Source of the DNA: Cornus controversa
Taxonomy: Eukaryota; Streptophyta; Magnoliopsida; Cornales; Cornaceae
Length of the DNA: 64,000 nucleotides
Direction of reading: 5' to 3'
Assembly: GCA_026545225.1 (NCBI GenBank)
Contig: CM048849.1
Coordinates: 14,453,541 to 14,517,540 of the forward strand
Shown: positions 24,462 through 35,711 of the stretch, piece after piece
How positions within the stretch are numbered: position 1 is the first letter of the stretch
How the letters are laid out: each line of letters opens with the position of its first letter
Translations under genes and position numbers: made by a program
Notes under the pieces: generated by a model
Databases searched by the model: none
Told to the model about the DNA's origin: nothing
The model's input: only the letters and a program-made list of their open reading frames with translations

Positions 24462-25165
24462 ATGAACCTAGAGGGGGAGGGGGTGAATAGGTTCTTCGAT
24501 TTTTCTTTCTAATATTGTAAGTTTTGGCTGGCCCGTGCATTCACACAATTATGGACACAAGGATTTATAAAAGAAAACCCCAGGGTGGGGTAAAAAACCT
24601 CTTCAAACTGAGCTCCACTATGTCTGAAAGGTTAGTATAGTAATTCTCTCAATCACTCTCTCACTCACCCAACTCACAACAAAGTTCGCTCCAGCAGTCA
24701 CCCAGTTCACAACCTCCCTAGGTCTGAACCACTCTCACCAAATCTCACAATAGCTTTTTCGCTCTCAACCAAACTTAGGCTTCCCAAAACCCAAGCTATC
24801 TCACCACAATCACTCACACTCCCCCTGTCCAAAGTATCCCAATACTTGGACTATACATAGTGATAGTGGAGTCAGTTCAATGTCTTGAATAGCGGCAAAG
24901 TCTTCAAGCTTTGTATGTTGGTCTTAAAAATTAATCTTCAAATCTGATATTGGTCTTCAAAGTTGATATTGATAATGATTAAGATCCTTGATCTTCTTTG
25001 GCAGATAATGGTTCTAGAACTCTTACAGTGATAGGCTTCAGTATGAACTATACTCAATGTAGCTACCAAGGTTTTGAAGAAGACTTCTCTTTCTGTGAAT
25101 CCTTTCTCAACTACTCAGACTTTCGTTTAGCTTGGTATATTCTCTTTAAAAGCTTGTTTCAACTA
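24462..25165. repeat. LTR-like non-coding repeat (GACCTAGAGGGG type)
   Basis: It begins GATGAACCTAGAGGGGGAGG GGGTGAATAGG and contains AAGGATTTATAAAAGAAAAC followed by a CCCCAGGGTGGGG stretch. The opening motif and the paired GGAAAACC...GGGAAAAACC layout recur at about 29577-29800, so two diverged members of one family are present. Similar motifs are frequent at ends of plant LTR-type repeats; I cannot name the family or find its other end. Confidence 0.4.
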
Positions 25166-25169
25166 CTAA

Positions 25170-26088
25170 TATGCATAGTGATTTTTTATTAGGTAATAAT
25201 TTTCTTAATGCTTATTTTCCCATGCATATCTATCCTAATTCTATTGCATTAACTCTAAAAAAAAGTGTTAATATTTATCCCATTACTTGATAAATATACT
25301 TATCTTCGTGAAAAAGATTTTAGTCCTAAAGAAAGGAATGAAATACAAAGTATTGCAAAAAGTCATTGGCTTTTTAAAATACTAGAGGCACAATTTAGTG
25401 AAAAACCACTAAAATTTTGGTCTCGAAGTCCTCTGTATTGTAATCTCCAATTAAACAAATTGGATATTATAATTCGAGTAAAACCTATGATTTATCTAAG
25501 GCAAGACATAGAAGAATTTGATAAACAAATCAAAACTCTTCTCGTGACTAATTGAAAAAACAACTAGTCCACATTCCAGCCCAACTTTGATGGTAAGAAA
25601 CCATAGTGAGGTAGTGAGGAAACAACCTCGCATGGTTATTAATTACAAATGCCTCAATCAATATTTAAATTTTGATGGTTATTTTATTCTCAGAAAAGAC
25701 ATCGTTATTAACCAAATAAGAGATGCTAAGATTTTTAGCAACTTTGATTGCAAATCTAGTTTTTGGCAAATAAAATTAACAACAGATTCTAAGCCACTAA
25801 CTGCTATTAACACACCAACTGGACATTACAAATGGAATTTAATGCATTTTGGTCTCAACACTGCTCCACAAATATTTCAAAGATGGATGCACAAAGTTTT
25901 TAAACATTTCAAAACTTTTTGTGTTGCGTATATTGATGACATCCTCCTTTTTTCAAAAATGAAAGAAGAACGTAGAACTCATCTCAAACTTTTTTGCAAA
26001 ATTATCCAAAGAAATGTTATAATTCTATCACCAAAGAAAATTGATTTAGAACAAACAAAAATCAATTTTCTTGGTTTAGAAAATTGAT
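25170..26088 (+). pseudogene. endogenous caulimovirid protease-RT fragment
   Basis: Three pieces read as part of a Caulimoviridae polyprotein. About 25186-25285: end of the aspartic protease region (LLGNNFLNAYFP). 25265-25555: linker. 25587-26087: reverse transcriptase with RMVINYKCLNQ, FDCKSSFWQIKL, GLNTAPQIFQRWM and the catalytic YIDDILLFS. The WQIK and APQIFQRRM-type wording separates caulimovirids from Ty3 elements. There is a frameshift near 25285 and a stop at 25553 between the linker and RT. RNase H, capsid and movement protein are absent. It is an old, defective integrated copy, cut at 26088 where the gypsy element begins. Confidence 0.85.
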
Positions 26089-27650
26089 TTGGACGTGGCC
26101 GTGCTACCATGGCTGCAATTTTTTTGGTCATCCACCTTTACCCCTTTAGGCGTGATAATATGCCCCAAATATTCCAATTCTTGCTGGCCGAATACGCACT
26201 TGTTGGCTTTGGCAAAAAATTTATTTTGCCTCAAAATTTCCAAGGTTTGTTCAACGTGTATCACATGGTTTTCCCAAGTTGAACTATATATGAGAATATC
26301 ATCGAAGAAAACCAAGATGAACTTTCAAAGGTAAGGTCGAAATATCGAGTTCATAATGGCCTGAAATGTAGAGGGTGCATTACAAAGGCCAAAAGGCATT
26401 ACGAGATATTCGTAATGGCCATTATGAGTACGAAAAGCAGTCTTAAAAATATTGGAAGAATATACTCTTACTTGATGATAGCCGGCCCATAGATCCAGCT
26501 TTGTAAAATAAGAGGCGCCATATAATTCATCGAGCATGTCGTCCACTGTTGGGATAGGGAAACGGTCTTTGATGGTGGCGATATTAAGCGCCCGGTAGTC
26601 CGTGCAGAATTGCCAACTCCCATCTTTTTTCTTCACTAGCAAAACCAGCGAAGAAAATGGACTGGTGCTAGGACGAATGAGCCCGGAGTTCAGCATCCCT
26701 TGAACTTGTTTTTTGATCTCGTCTTTTTGAAAATGGGCGAATCAGTAGGGACGTACATTGATCGGCTCGGTGCCTTTTTAAGTGTAATGCAGTGATCTAC
26801 CTTGCACATAGGTGGTACACATGAGGGTTCCTGGAACATGTTGTACTCGTGCAATACCCGCCGCAAGTCTTGCTGTTTCACGTCGTGCGTTCCCCCTTGT
26901 GATGTGACTTCCGTGGTTGGAGGAAAACTGACTGCAAACAACGTCTGGTCTCTTCGGCAGTCTTTGGTTATTTCTTTCAATGTAGCCTTCTGAATGGATT
27001 GCTCGCCTATCCCCTGCAACTTTCGGACTTGATTATCCCAAATGAATTCCATGGTTGATTGCTTCCAATTACAAACCACGGAACCCAGCATATCCAGCCA
27101 TTGAATACCCAGAACTAGATCAAGACCTGATAATGGCAGTAAGAAGAGGGTAAGATAAAACTCAGTTCCTTGTAAATTCACCATTACCTTATCAAAACGC
27201 CCTTGACACATAAAACGCTCGCCATTTGCAACTCGAATAGTAAATGTTTCCGTTGGTACCACTGTTAATCGCAGCATGCTTGCCAGATGATCACTGATGA
27301 AGTTGTGTGTTGACCCACTGTCGATCAGCACCACTACTTCGAGAGAACCCATCGTTGCTGTCATACGAATTGTTCTCGGAGCAGTCCATCTTGTCAATGC
27401 GTGTAACGTGATTTCAGGTTCAAGTTCAGGTTCCTGCACCTCAGCTGCATCTCCCCCGTGGTCATCTTCCAGCGTTTGTTGATCAGTAATTTCCTCACAT
27501 ATCACATTACCCGCATGCCCCTCCAAGAGTAGTAGCTGCGATTTTTGACATCTATGGCCTGTTGTAAAACGTTCATTGCAGTTGAAATGAAGTCCTTGTG
27601 CTCTCTTCCTCTACATTTCTTCCTAAGACAAACGCTTAATGGGTCCTGCA
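26089..27650 (-). pseudogene. Ty3/gypsy pol fragment: zinc knuckle, protease, RT
   Basis: Minus-strand order: a knuckle-like HFNCNERFTTGHRC (about 27590-27550; first Cys is His), protease with LIDSGSTHNFIS and LVLGIQWLD (27526-26690), then RT with [45 protein letters not shown] (26696-26325) and FFDDILIYS plus YLGHIITPKGV (26315-26076). This is Ty3/gypsy order and wording, of chromovirus type. Two stops precede the knuckle, and frameshifts occur near 26735 and 26325. RNase H and integrase are missing because the element is cut at about 26089. The catalytic DD pair is intact. Confidence 0.9.
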
Positions 27651-27663
27651 GGTGTAGCAGGAG

Positions 27664-28410
27664 CAGGGCCGGTCCTGAGATTCAAAAAATATTGAGAGGC
27701 CCTAGGCAGACTTTCAAATAGGGGCCCTTTCCACCTAAAGTTTTAGGTGCCGATAAATTTTATAAGAGTGCAAAATTTTTATTAAAATGAGGCGATAAGT
27801 AAATAAAATATATTAATATTGAAAAAAAAACTTTGGTCTTGGTGCTTTATAAATAACATGATCCAGTTCACATAAAAAAATTAAAAGAAAATATTCAATA
27901 CACCTTAGTCACAAAAATCAAAATTGAACTCCATATCAAAGTAAATGTGATTTTCTTACATTTTGAGTTGCAAAATTATTAATTAAAGTGCTCACAATTC
28001 CCAAAGAAAAGTCGTTGTCTTGCCGCCTGCTGCTGCTCGCCTGCTCGTTGTGAAGATAGAAGAATAAAAGGAAAGGAGTTCTGAAAAAAAAAATGTCTAA
28101 GACAAATAGTTAGCAGTAATTTGTTTTATTTTTTTTTTTTAAATAAGGCCCAGATCATTGTATTGAACCATTATCATTATTTTTTAAATGAGGCCCAGAC
28201 CATTGTATTGGATCATTATCATTATTTTTTAAATGAGGCCCATTTTGTTATTAAACTTTGGCCCTGACTAATGTATTGGGTTATTAGTTACTATTTTTTT
28301 TAAAAAAAAACATCAAGTGGGCTTACTAGAAATTGGGGGCCCTCAAAAAATTAAAAAATTTAGGGGCCCTAGGCGACCGCCTGGGCCGCCTAGGCCTAGG
28401 GCAGGCCCTG
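27664..28410. mobile_element. hAT-like non-autonomous element, 747 bp
   Basis: Termini are CAGGGCCGGTCCTGAG on the left and, inverted, CAGGGCCTGCCCTAG on the right, with GGGGCCC-rich subterminal sequence at both ends. A perfect 8-bp direct repeat AGCAGGAG (27656-27663 and 28411-28418) flanks it. CAGGG termini and an 8-bp TSD are diagnostic of the hAT superfamily. No transposase is present. Inside, a ~45-bp unit (AGGCCCAGATCATTGTATTG) is repeated two to three times at about 28143-28290. It lies within the gypsy gag. Confidence 0.88.
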
Positions 28411-29127
28411 AGCAGGAGCTACACACACGAGTGGCTTGTGGAAGAACTAACGGAGCTCTCACAGGTAGTAACCGCATGAACCTTCTTTGCCGTGCGAGTT
28501 GATCGTCCCTCATCCGTGCCAAGTTAATGGCCTCTTTAAGCGATTGTGGCTTAAACATCCGAATCCCATCTGCTATTTCAGCCTTCAAGCCGCCCATGAA
28601 TGTCCCTAGTTGCCGACCTTTTCAAACTCGTGTTGGTAGTCCCTCAGAGTCCCTAGTTGTCTGACTCGGGAAAGAGCTTCGTCGAGGTCCTCACACTTCA
28701 ATGGTCCGAAGCAAACCTAGATTTCTTCCTCAAATTTCTCCCATGAAATCATGTGTCTTTCGTCCTGAAATGTTCTGCGAATCCACTGCCACCATTGGTT
28801 AGCCTCTCCTTCCAAATGGTATGCTGCCATGGAAACCTTCTGAGCTTCTGCCGTGCCTTGGTATTCGAAGAACTGGTGCACACGGTTGAACCATTCGGTT
28901 GGGTCATCCCCTGAAAATCATGGGAATTCCAGCTTCGCCGTTTTGGAGGAGATGATCTCCCAACCCCCATCATGGCCATCTCGGTGAGAGTTGCCGTTGT
29001 TGGGGTTCTCCTGATTTACGATCAATACACTTGAAAGTTGATTGAAAGCTTCCTCCATTCGTAGTCCTTCTTGAACTACACCGAGTCCAAACTCCAAGTG
29101 CTCAATATGCTCCTTGTTTGTTCCCAT
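28411..29127 (-). pseudogene. Ty3/gypsy gag, broken
   Basis: The likely start is ATG at 29127-29125 (MGTNKEHIEHLEFGLG), just after the primer site. Downstream the frames read KLEFP, then RQLGTF, MGGLKAEIADGIRMFKPQSL and AINLARMRDDQLARQRRF (28597-28480), the typical capsid end of plant chromovirus-type gag. At least four frameshifts or stops lie between 28920 and 28640. The 3' part is separated from pol by the hAT insertion at 27664-28410. Confidence 0.85.
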
Positions 29128-29137
29128 AAGTAACCTA

Positions 29138-29149
29138 GCTCTGATGCCA
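29138..29149 (-). promoter_or_regulatory. primer binding site, tRNA-iMet type
   Basis: The minus strand reads TGGCATCAGAGC, one base from the usual TGGTATCAGAGC complementary to the 3' end of initiator tRNA-Met. It lies between the gag start and the LTR, as expected. Confidence 0.8.
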
Positions 29150-29157
29150 AGATAATT

Positions 29158-29571
29158 TGTGTTCTCTTCGGGTGAGAAATGTACCACAGGTTAAATGCAA
29201 ATACTTGATGATCCTCTTAATGAAAGCATTGGCTTCTTAAATAAGGAAAGCCATGAGCTAACAAACCGAAATATAAGGAAACTAACAACTAACAAATGGA
29301 ACGCAACATAAGTAAAATAGAGTATGCAAATAACAGAGTATGCAAATAATAGAGTATACCTAGCGGAAAATAAATGACTAAATGACGTAAAACTCTCAAC
29401 GACCCTTTTCCACTTCTGTACGTTAAGCTACGACCCAGTCCACAATCCCAAATATCTGGGATTCGGTTTATGCCCTCTCTTAGATCGTCGTGGCTTAACA
29501 CGAACCTATGTTTTCGATTAGGAGAACTGAGGAAAGAGCATAACCCGAGACTTTGATAGAGAGTCATGCAA
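29158..29571 (-). mobile_element. 5' LTR of the gypsy element (boundaries approximate)
   Basis: This segment lies immediately upstream of the primer site in minus sense. A TG...CA frame can be placed with the CA end at 29158 and a TG start around 29567-29571. It contains a short duplicated GAGTATGCAAATAACA motif. No second LTR is found because the left part of the element is missing. The open frame at 29289-29567 is not a gene. Confidence 0.5.
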
Positions 29572-29576
29572 GGTCC

Positions 29577-30245
29577 ACTGATGACCTAGAGGGGCTGAAT
29601 AAGTCTTGTAAAAATAATTAATTGGTTTAACTAATTTTAAAATTAAAATACATTTAACAGAAATTCAATCTTAGAATATCGCAAATAATAAAAATCTTAG
29701 TAATCAACAATAATAGAAAGCAGTACAAGCATAAGCAATAGATACCAGATTTTTATGTGGAAAACCCTATGAAGGGAAAAACCACAGGACTTAAACCAGA
29801 AAACCAAATTAACTATCAAGAAAAAGGCTTACAACCTAAGTTAACAAACTTTATTTCAAGAATTCTCTGTTAGGTCCATAGGACTAGGTTAGCCAATTTC
29901 GTAGAACAAAACATGTTGAATGTAATTTTAGTTAGTTAGTTTTGTTCTAATAGTGAGAATTACCTTAACAATGGAGAACAAGCTCCTACAAAGGTTAAAA
30001 TAGTCAACATCGTCAACAAAGGGTAAAAAGGTAAATTCACAGTATGATGCACTCTCACCAATCAGGTTCATGTATTCATATTCATGATTTCTAAATCTCA
30101 AAGTTTTCTAAACTTATTTGGATTTCAAAATATAATTTTTAATAATGCATGGTTTTCAAACAAAACATGTTTAGGAATTGCATCGTGTTGATTGATTGAA
30201 CTATTCATCAAAACACACTGGAGTGCATCGATCGATATCGATCGA
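29577..30245. repeat. LTR-like non-coding repeat, second copy
   Basis: It opens with GATGACCTAGAGGGGCTGAA and includes ATGTGGAAAACCCTATGAAG GGAAAAACCACAGG, corresponding to the family at 24462. It is AT-rich and non-coding. Near its right end (30228-30245) lies an 18-bp perfect palindrome. Confidence 0.4.
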
Positions 30246-30249
30246 AGGA

Positions 30250-32789
30250 TTTGTGATGACGAAAACTAGAAAGAAAGCAGGAGTTGAGAAAATAGAAGAA
30301 AAGATGAGACTAAAAAAAGGGGATGAGAAAATAGATAAAGGGGGTGAGAAGACAAAGTGAATAGGTAGGAGGGGTTAAGAAAAGCAAGAATAGAAATGAG
30401 AAAGAACAAGACAAAGAAAGAGAGAATTTAGAAGAAACAATATCAATATTTTCAAAGCTGATAAATTATGTTACATGAAAGCCTTTTATAGATAAACATA
30501 AAATATCCAATAATTACTAAAATATCCGATAAATACTCAAATGAAAAATACTGAAATATTCATAACAAGATGTCTTAGCGCCTATGCCTGACATAGGTAC
30601 AAAACACCTTATGAAAGTGGTTTTCGGCTCTTGTGAATAGTAACTTCTCATAAGAAGTTCTGAAATTTTTTCGGACCATTGTCCCATCCTAATATAGTCC
30701 CAAGAAGCTTAAAAATATAATTTAGACCTTTTGGAAAGGTCCGGAACCATGATTTTGCATTTCTGGGTAGCAGCTAAAAAGCCGTAACTTAAATTCGAGT
30801 CTGTAATCTCAAGATGAAATTTCTACCATTGAAAAGAGGGTTCAAAAAAACTGAATTTGAAAAAAAGAATCACTCGATTCTCATTTGAAATGAAAGAGAT
30901 ATGCTTGTCTAAAGTTGACACAAAACTAAAATTTATATACCCATAGCACGAACATAAACTTGAAATAACCCAAAGTCATCATCATATACATGTACATGAT
31001 TGAAGACTTATCATACATGTGTTTTAATCCAAAACTTACATTCGTTCAAGGCACAGGCGCCACCATACGTACATCCCCAAGATGAAAGTTATTACATTAA
31101 TACAATACATCAAAGTTCACATTTGAACATGCTTGTACAATGTAATAAAAAATATCATTCATGCTCCAAACCTGACTCAGGGTTGGTGGGACTCCACTAT
31201 TTTGTTGCCATTACCTGAAAAAGGTTTATATATAGGGGATTGAACTCCTGCTTGCTCAGTAGAAACTCTTAATACACATCTCCTAAAGCCCAGTGAATAC
31301 CACCCAAGCAAATTGGAACATGCAAAGGATTCATATACACATACATCCCATGCAATCTATCATGCCACAAAACCATTCCATAAGAATATGTAAGTATATT
31401 ATGCACTCACACATTCCTTAAAACCACATTTGTGTCCCACACAAGTAACTAAATCCCATCCATCTAACCTTCGCTCACCACCCAAAAGGTTAGTGACGAC
31501 TACTAGCCCGGATCCTGACTCTTGGCTATCCGGTTTCCTCAACCCTTCTATTTCACCTCCGGATCCCGACTCTTGGGTATCCGATTTCCACTAACCTTCC
31601 CACACACACACATATATGTGCAATGAATGAACAAATTACAATTATGCTCATTTTCATATTTTTCCATACCAAATGTACATATAATCTCATTGAGACAATT
31701 TATCAAACACGTGGCATGCATTTCACTTTCTCATAGGAACAATTTAGCAAACACCCCTTAACATGCATTTCACATTCTCATAGAATTTATCAAACACTTG
31801 GCATGCATTTCACATTCTCATAGAATCAATTTGTCAAACACTTGGCATGCATTTCACATTCTTATAGAATTATTTTATAAAACACTTGGTGAAATCTAGA
31901 CAAATTAATATTTTAAAATTTTGAATTTCACCATTTCCATCACTTAAGCACATATATGTTCATATAATGCATATAACATCAAACATAGCATATTTCCACC
32001 ACTTTCATCACATTGGCATGTAGATTTGCATATGTAACCAAAAAACAGCCCATTAATGAAAGATAATTTACCACAAAATCATTTAAACCTTGCCATATGT
32101 AAAAATACATACGACATACTCACAAAAACCCCAAAATTTGTGGGTTAGACATCCCTACCTCGATTTGGAAGAGTTTCCAAACAAAAGCCCCAAATCTCAC
32201 CGAGTCAAAAATTGTCCAAAATTGCCTTTAAACAGATTAAATCAAAGCCCTTGCCGTGCAGAACGATCCATTCTTCTTCGGCACCTTCCAAATCACACTT
32301 CTAGGGTTCCAAATCTTGTAGAGAGAGAAAAGAGATAAAAATGAGAGAGAATAGAGAAAGGGCTGGCTATCTTGGTCTCCAAACAATGACTAAAATCTGA
32401 TCATATAGATATTTATAATATCTAAAGCGTTGAATGACCAAAATACCCCTGCGATAATTAACGTACCCTCCCGGCTTCGTTTTCGATTCCAGAAGCAGCT
32501 ATGGTTCCAAAATTAACTCAATATCTCTTCTAATGTTTCAATTGGTCTAAAACCAAAAATAAACTTTCTCATAAAAATATCCGATTTCCCAGACCCATCC
32601 GTCCCGCGTCTCGAGCCCCGTTGACCCAAAAATCCTAAATTAAACCAAATGGCCCAGAAAATTCTCCAAACTTGAAAATAAGTTCCCACACTTCTATTTC
32701 ATCATTGTAAGACATGTAAAATCATTTTCACATAGTTTAATGATATATATATATAAAAGAAAACCGGTCAAAATGACCTGGTCTTTACA
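30250..32789 (-). mobile_element. long non-coding LTR-like repeat (copy D)
   Basis: Read on the minus strand it starts TGTAAAGACCAGGTCATTTT and is homologous over most of its length to 40011-41475: GAAAGTTTATTTTTGGTTTT, GGAACCATAGCTGCTTCTGG, GAGGTAGGGATGTCTAACCC, GTGGTATTCACTGGG, TTTCTACTGAGCAAGCAGGA. A TATA box (TATAAAAG, minus, 30483-30490) is followed by a pyrimidine-rich leader, as in an LTR R-U5 region. Internal repeats: ~55 bp x 4 at 31690-31890, and a ~50-bp doublet (CCGGATCCTGACTCTTGG) at 31505-31600. No gag or pol is seen. It is probably a long LTR or a LARD-like element; ends are estimates. Confidence 0.6.
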
Positions 32790-34390
32790 ATCACTATTTG
32801 AGTACAATTTCTAATAGTAAGAAATGACTCCTACGCACACCTTCTCCTTTGTACATAAAACCTCCCCATCTACCTGAATCCTCTCAATATGATTGCCTCT
32901 CCTTTGGGAATTGGCGAGCCTATGAAAGAACTTCGTATTGCTATCCCCTTCCTTAAGCCAAATGTCCCTAGATTTCTGACGCCACAAGATCTCCCCCAAG
33001 ATAGCAATCTCCACAATCTTAGCCTGAAGCTCTTCTTTCCTCCTCAATGACTCCTCTAGCCCACCTTGCCCCTCCAGGCAATCTCTGAAGGTGCCCTATT
33101 CTTCCTCCATTCCAGGTTCCCAAACACCTTTTAGTATCTTCCTTTAAGGAGCGAAGCTTACTCGTGAGAATAAAACTTGGAGAGCCCCTCACACTATAAC
33201 CCTCTCACCCTCTACTTAAAGTCCTCTACCCTTAGCCACATGTTCTTGAATCTAAAAGGAGAGCTCCTCCGCAAACTATTGTAATCTAACACCAAAGGGA
33301 TGTGATCAAAAGTAGGTCTAGCCAATGCCATTTGCACCACATCTGGGTACTTCTCATCCTAATCACCGAAAAAAAGGAATATATCCAACCGAGAAAGAGT
33401 AGGAGGCTATCTGTTAGGCCAGGTATATAGAATGCTCCCTCCAAAGGCAAGTCTAGTGCCCATCGATAAACTCTGAGGATTGCTCCATAAACGGGGTCCA
33501 TCTCCCCCCTTGTAGACCTCTCCGAAGGAGAATAGATGACATTAAAGTCCCCTCCCTCGCACCATGAAAAAGGCCATCTCCTCCAAATAGAGCCAAGCTT
33601 CTCCCACAATAAGTGACACTTTCCATCCTCAAAAGGGCGCAAACACAAGATAAAACCCAGTTGAAACCATCCTCCTCCATGGATAAAACACAGGAAATGG
33701 AGCAACTCCCTGACCACCCATCCACCTTGGATACCCATCTCCTATCCCATATCACAAGAATACCTCTTAAAGAACCCATTGCATCCAATGCCTCCCACTC
33801 TACAAATCTTCCTCCCCACAAGCTATTCACCACCCTATCAAATATGGAAGCCAAATTTGTTTCCTACAAGCAAACCACATGAGCAGCCCACTTCTGCAAC
33901 ACCAATTTCACCACCTCTCTCTTGTTCGAGTCATTGAGACCACGGACATTACATGAGATAATGCAGAACTTCATGGGTAAACAATAGAGTTTCTCGCCCC
34001 CCTTCTCCTCCTAACCTCCCTCCACCTCTCATTAATAGTGTGATACATCCCCACAGCCCGACAATCTTTCCCTTCAAAGGACACACCAACCAAACACCCA
34101 ACCTCCCTGGCATTTCCCCTCGCCCACTTCACCCCTACCTGCCCTCCCTCAAACATACACATCTCACCCTTCTCCCTCTCAGGTTCCACCACTGCTAAGG
34201 GGACCAACAACCCCTCCCCCAATTGATCCTCCTCCCAAGGCATAATATCCAAGCTGCCAGCGAAAGGATCTCCCGGTAGCCTATCACCCGAATTAGAAGC
34301 ATCCTCTGAAAAACCTACTACTACAAGCTGAAACAGTGCCAAAGTCCTCCTCCAGAACTTCCCCCTCCTCAGCCTCCTTATCGCCATGCC
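32790..34390 (-). pseudogene. LINE fragment: ORF1 end, endonuclease, linker
   Basis: Minus-strand order: 34387-33971 ends an ORF1-like basic protein. Then 33930-33290, in two frames, reads EVVKLVLQKWAAHVVCL, ASIFDRVVNSLWGGRFVEWE, SLRGILVIWDRRW and GDFNVIYSPSERS, the APE-type endonuclease of plant L1 elements. Last, 33047-32811 reads SRDIWLKEGDSNTKFFHRLA and RRGNHIERIQVDG, the linker just before the RT. Frameshifts occur near 33740, 33500 and 33290. The RT and tail are missing; the fragment stops where the LTR-like repeat begins. Confidence 0.88.
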
Positions 34391-34429
34391 TAGTTGTTAC
34401 CACAATTCTTATAGAAGTGGCATTGACTT

Positions 34430-35706
34430 GTCTAAGAAGAGAGCGCGAACTGAAAATTGATTGAACAACCTTGATGAAGTCATTACCAATAATATGTCAT
34501 GTCTGTCTAAAAAAGAACCCATTAAATACATCGGGAGCCTTTGATGGATGAAGGCTGAAAAGGGCTACTCTAACCTCTTTTGCAGTAACTGGAGCAATCA
34601 AAATTTGAGCATCAGAAGCAGGTAATTATTTATTAATAATTCAACTGATCTTTACCAGGATAAGTATTACAAGGAGAAGAGCCCAAAAGGTTTTGTTAGT
34701 AATTTGTAATAGTTAAAGCAACATCTTTAGGATTCTCAATTCTGTCCCCTTCTTCTGGTTGAATGATCATTATTCTGTTGGTATTTCTTTTGCATATGAG
34801 AGCTTTATGAAAATAAGATGTACTGTCTCCTTCTTGAAGCCATTGGATGCGAGCTTTCTTAGAAGGTCTTTAAGAGCATCTTTAACTAACTTTAACTTTT
34901 GAGAAAACTGGAACGTTGGGCAGCCCATGATGGTAGTTCTCATAGTTAACCCAAATATTGAAGAATTTAAATGGCTTCTTTCATGAGTTTTGTTAATTGC
35001 AATTGTCGCAATGATGGGAGAATGATCTAAAGGCCCATGAGGGAGAAAGGAAGTTTTTGCAGAAGAAAAAGCTGAAAGCCAGGCCACATTCACTAGTCCT
35101 TATCCAATTTTCTGGCATTAAGAACTTGCTCATTCCTTCCATTATTCCAAGTAAGTTGTATACTAGTGTATTTAGAATCTTCTAGTTAAGACTGATAACA
35201 ATAATTATTAAAATCATCTAAATGAGGATACCAGATTGGATTCCCACCAAACCTCTCATAGGGAAATCTAACATCATTAAAATCAGCCAGCAATGGCCAG
35301 GGCTGATTCTTGAATAAAGATGAATGATGCTGAATATTGTTTTAAAGGGGAACTCCGTCTGAGTAAGAATTCAAACCATAAAGAAATAAAGTGAAAAATA
35401 ATGCTCTTTAAATTCTACTGCAGTAAGGCCGCAATGAATGACCTGGACTGAGGTACTTATGAATTTGGGATCAATGAAGAGAGGATACCATCCGGCCCTT
35501 ATTCTACCATTAGGAGAATCATTATATTTCTAAATCTAAGAGCTTCCCTTAATAGGATGTTGACCTATTCTGTCCTTGTTTTGAGATCTAATCTTTGTTT
35601 TTATTGAACTCATGCAAGCAAGATGATGCTCTTCAACAAAATGCCTCATTTCATGCATAAGGGGGTCACTGAGACCCCTTACATTCAAGCACCCTATGTT
35701 GATCAT
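34430..35706 (-). pseudogene. LINE ORF2 fragment: endonuclease and start of RT
   Basis: The likely start is ATG 35706-35704: MINIGCLNVRGLSDPLMHEM is the usual opening of an APE endonuclease. Downstream are PWPLLADFND (active-site GDFND, Gly changed), ERFGGNPIWYPHLDDFNNY, WNNGRNEQ and GPLDHSPII (SDHSPI motif). RT then begins (EVRVALFSLHPSKAP, WHIIGNDFIKVV) and is cut near 34430. Several stops and frameshifts are present (for example 35200, 35090 and the PGPDG region near 34540). It follows the ORF1 at 38094-35712, so the two are probably one element. Confidence 0.85.
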
Positions 35707-35711
35707 TTAGA

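Noticed and set aside
26089-26334. Plus-strand open frame across the gypsy RT
   Set aside because: It is the antisense shadow of the minus-strand RT, which has clear catalytic motifs.
29289-29567. 92-codon minus-strand open frame
   Set aside because: It lies wholly within the gypsy LTR, upstream of the primer site.
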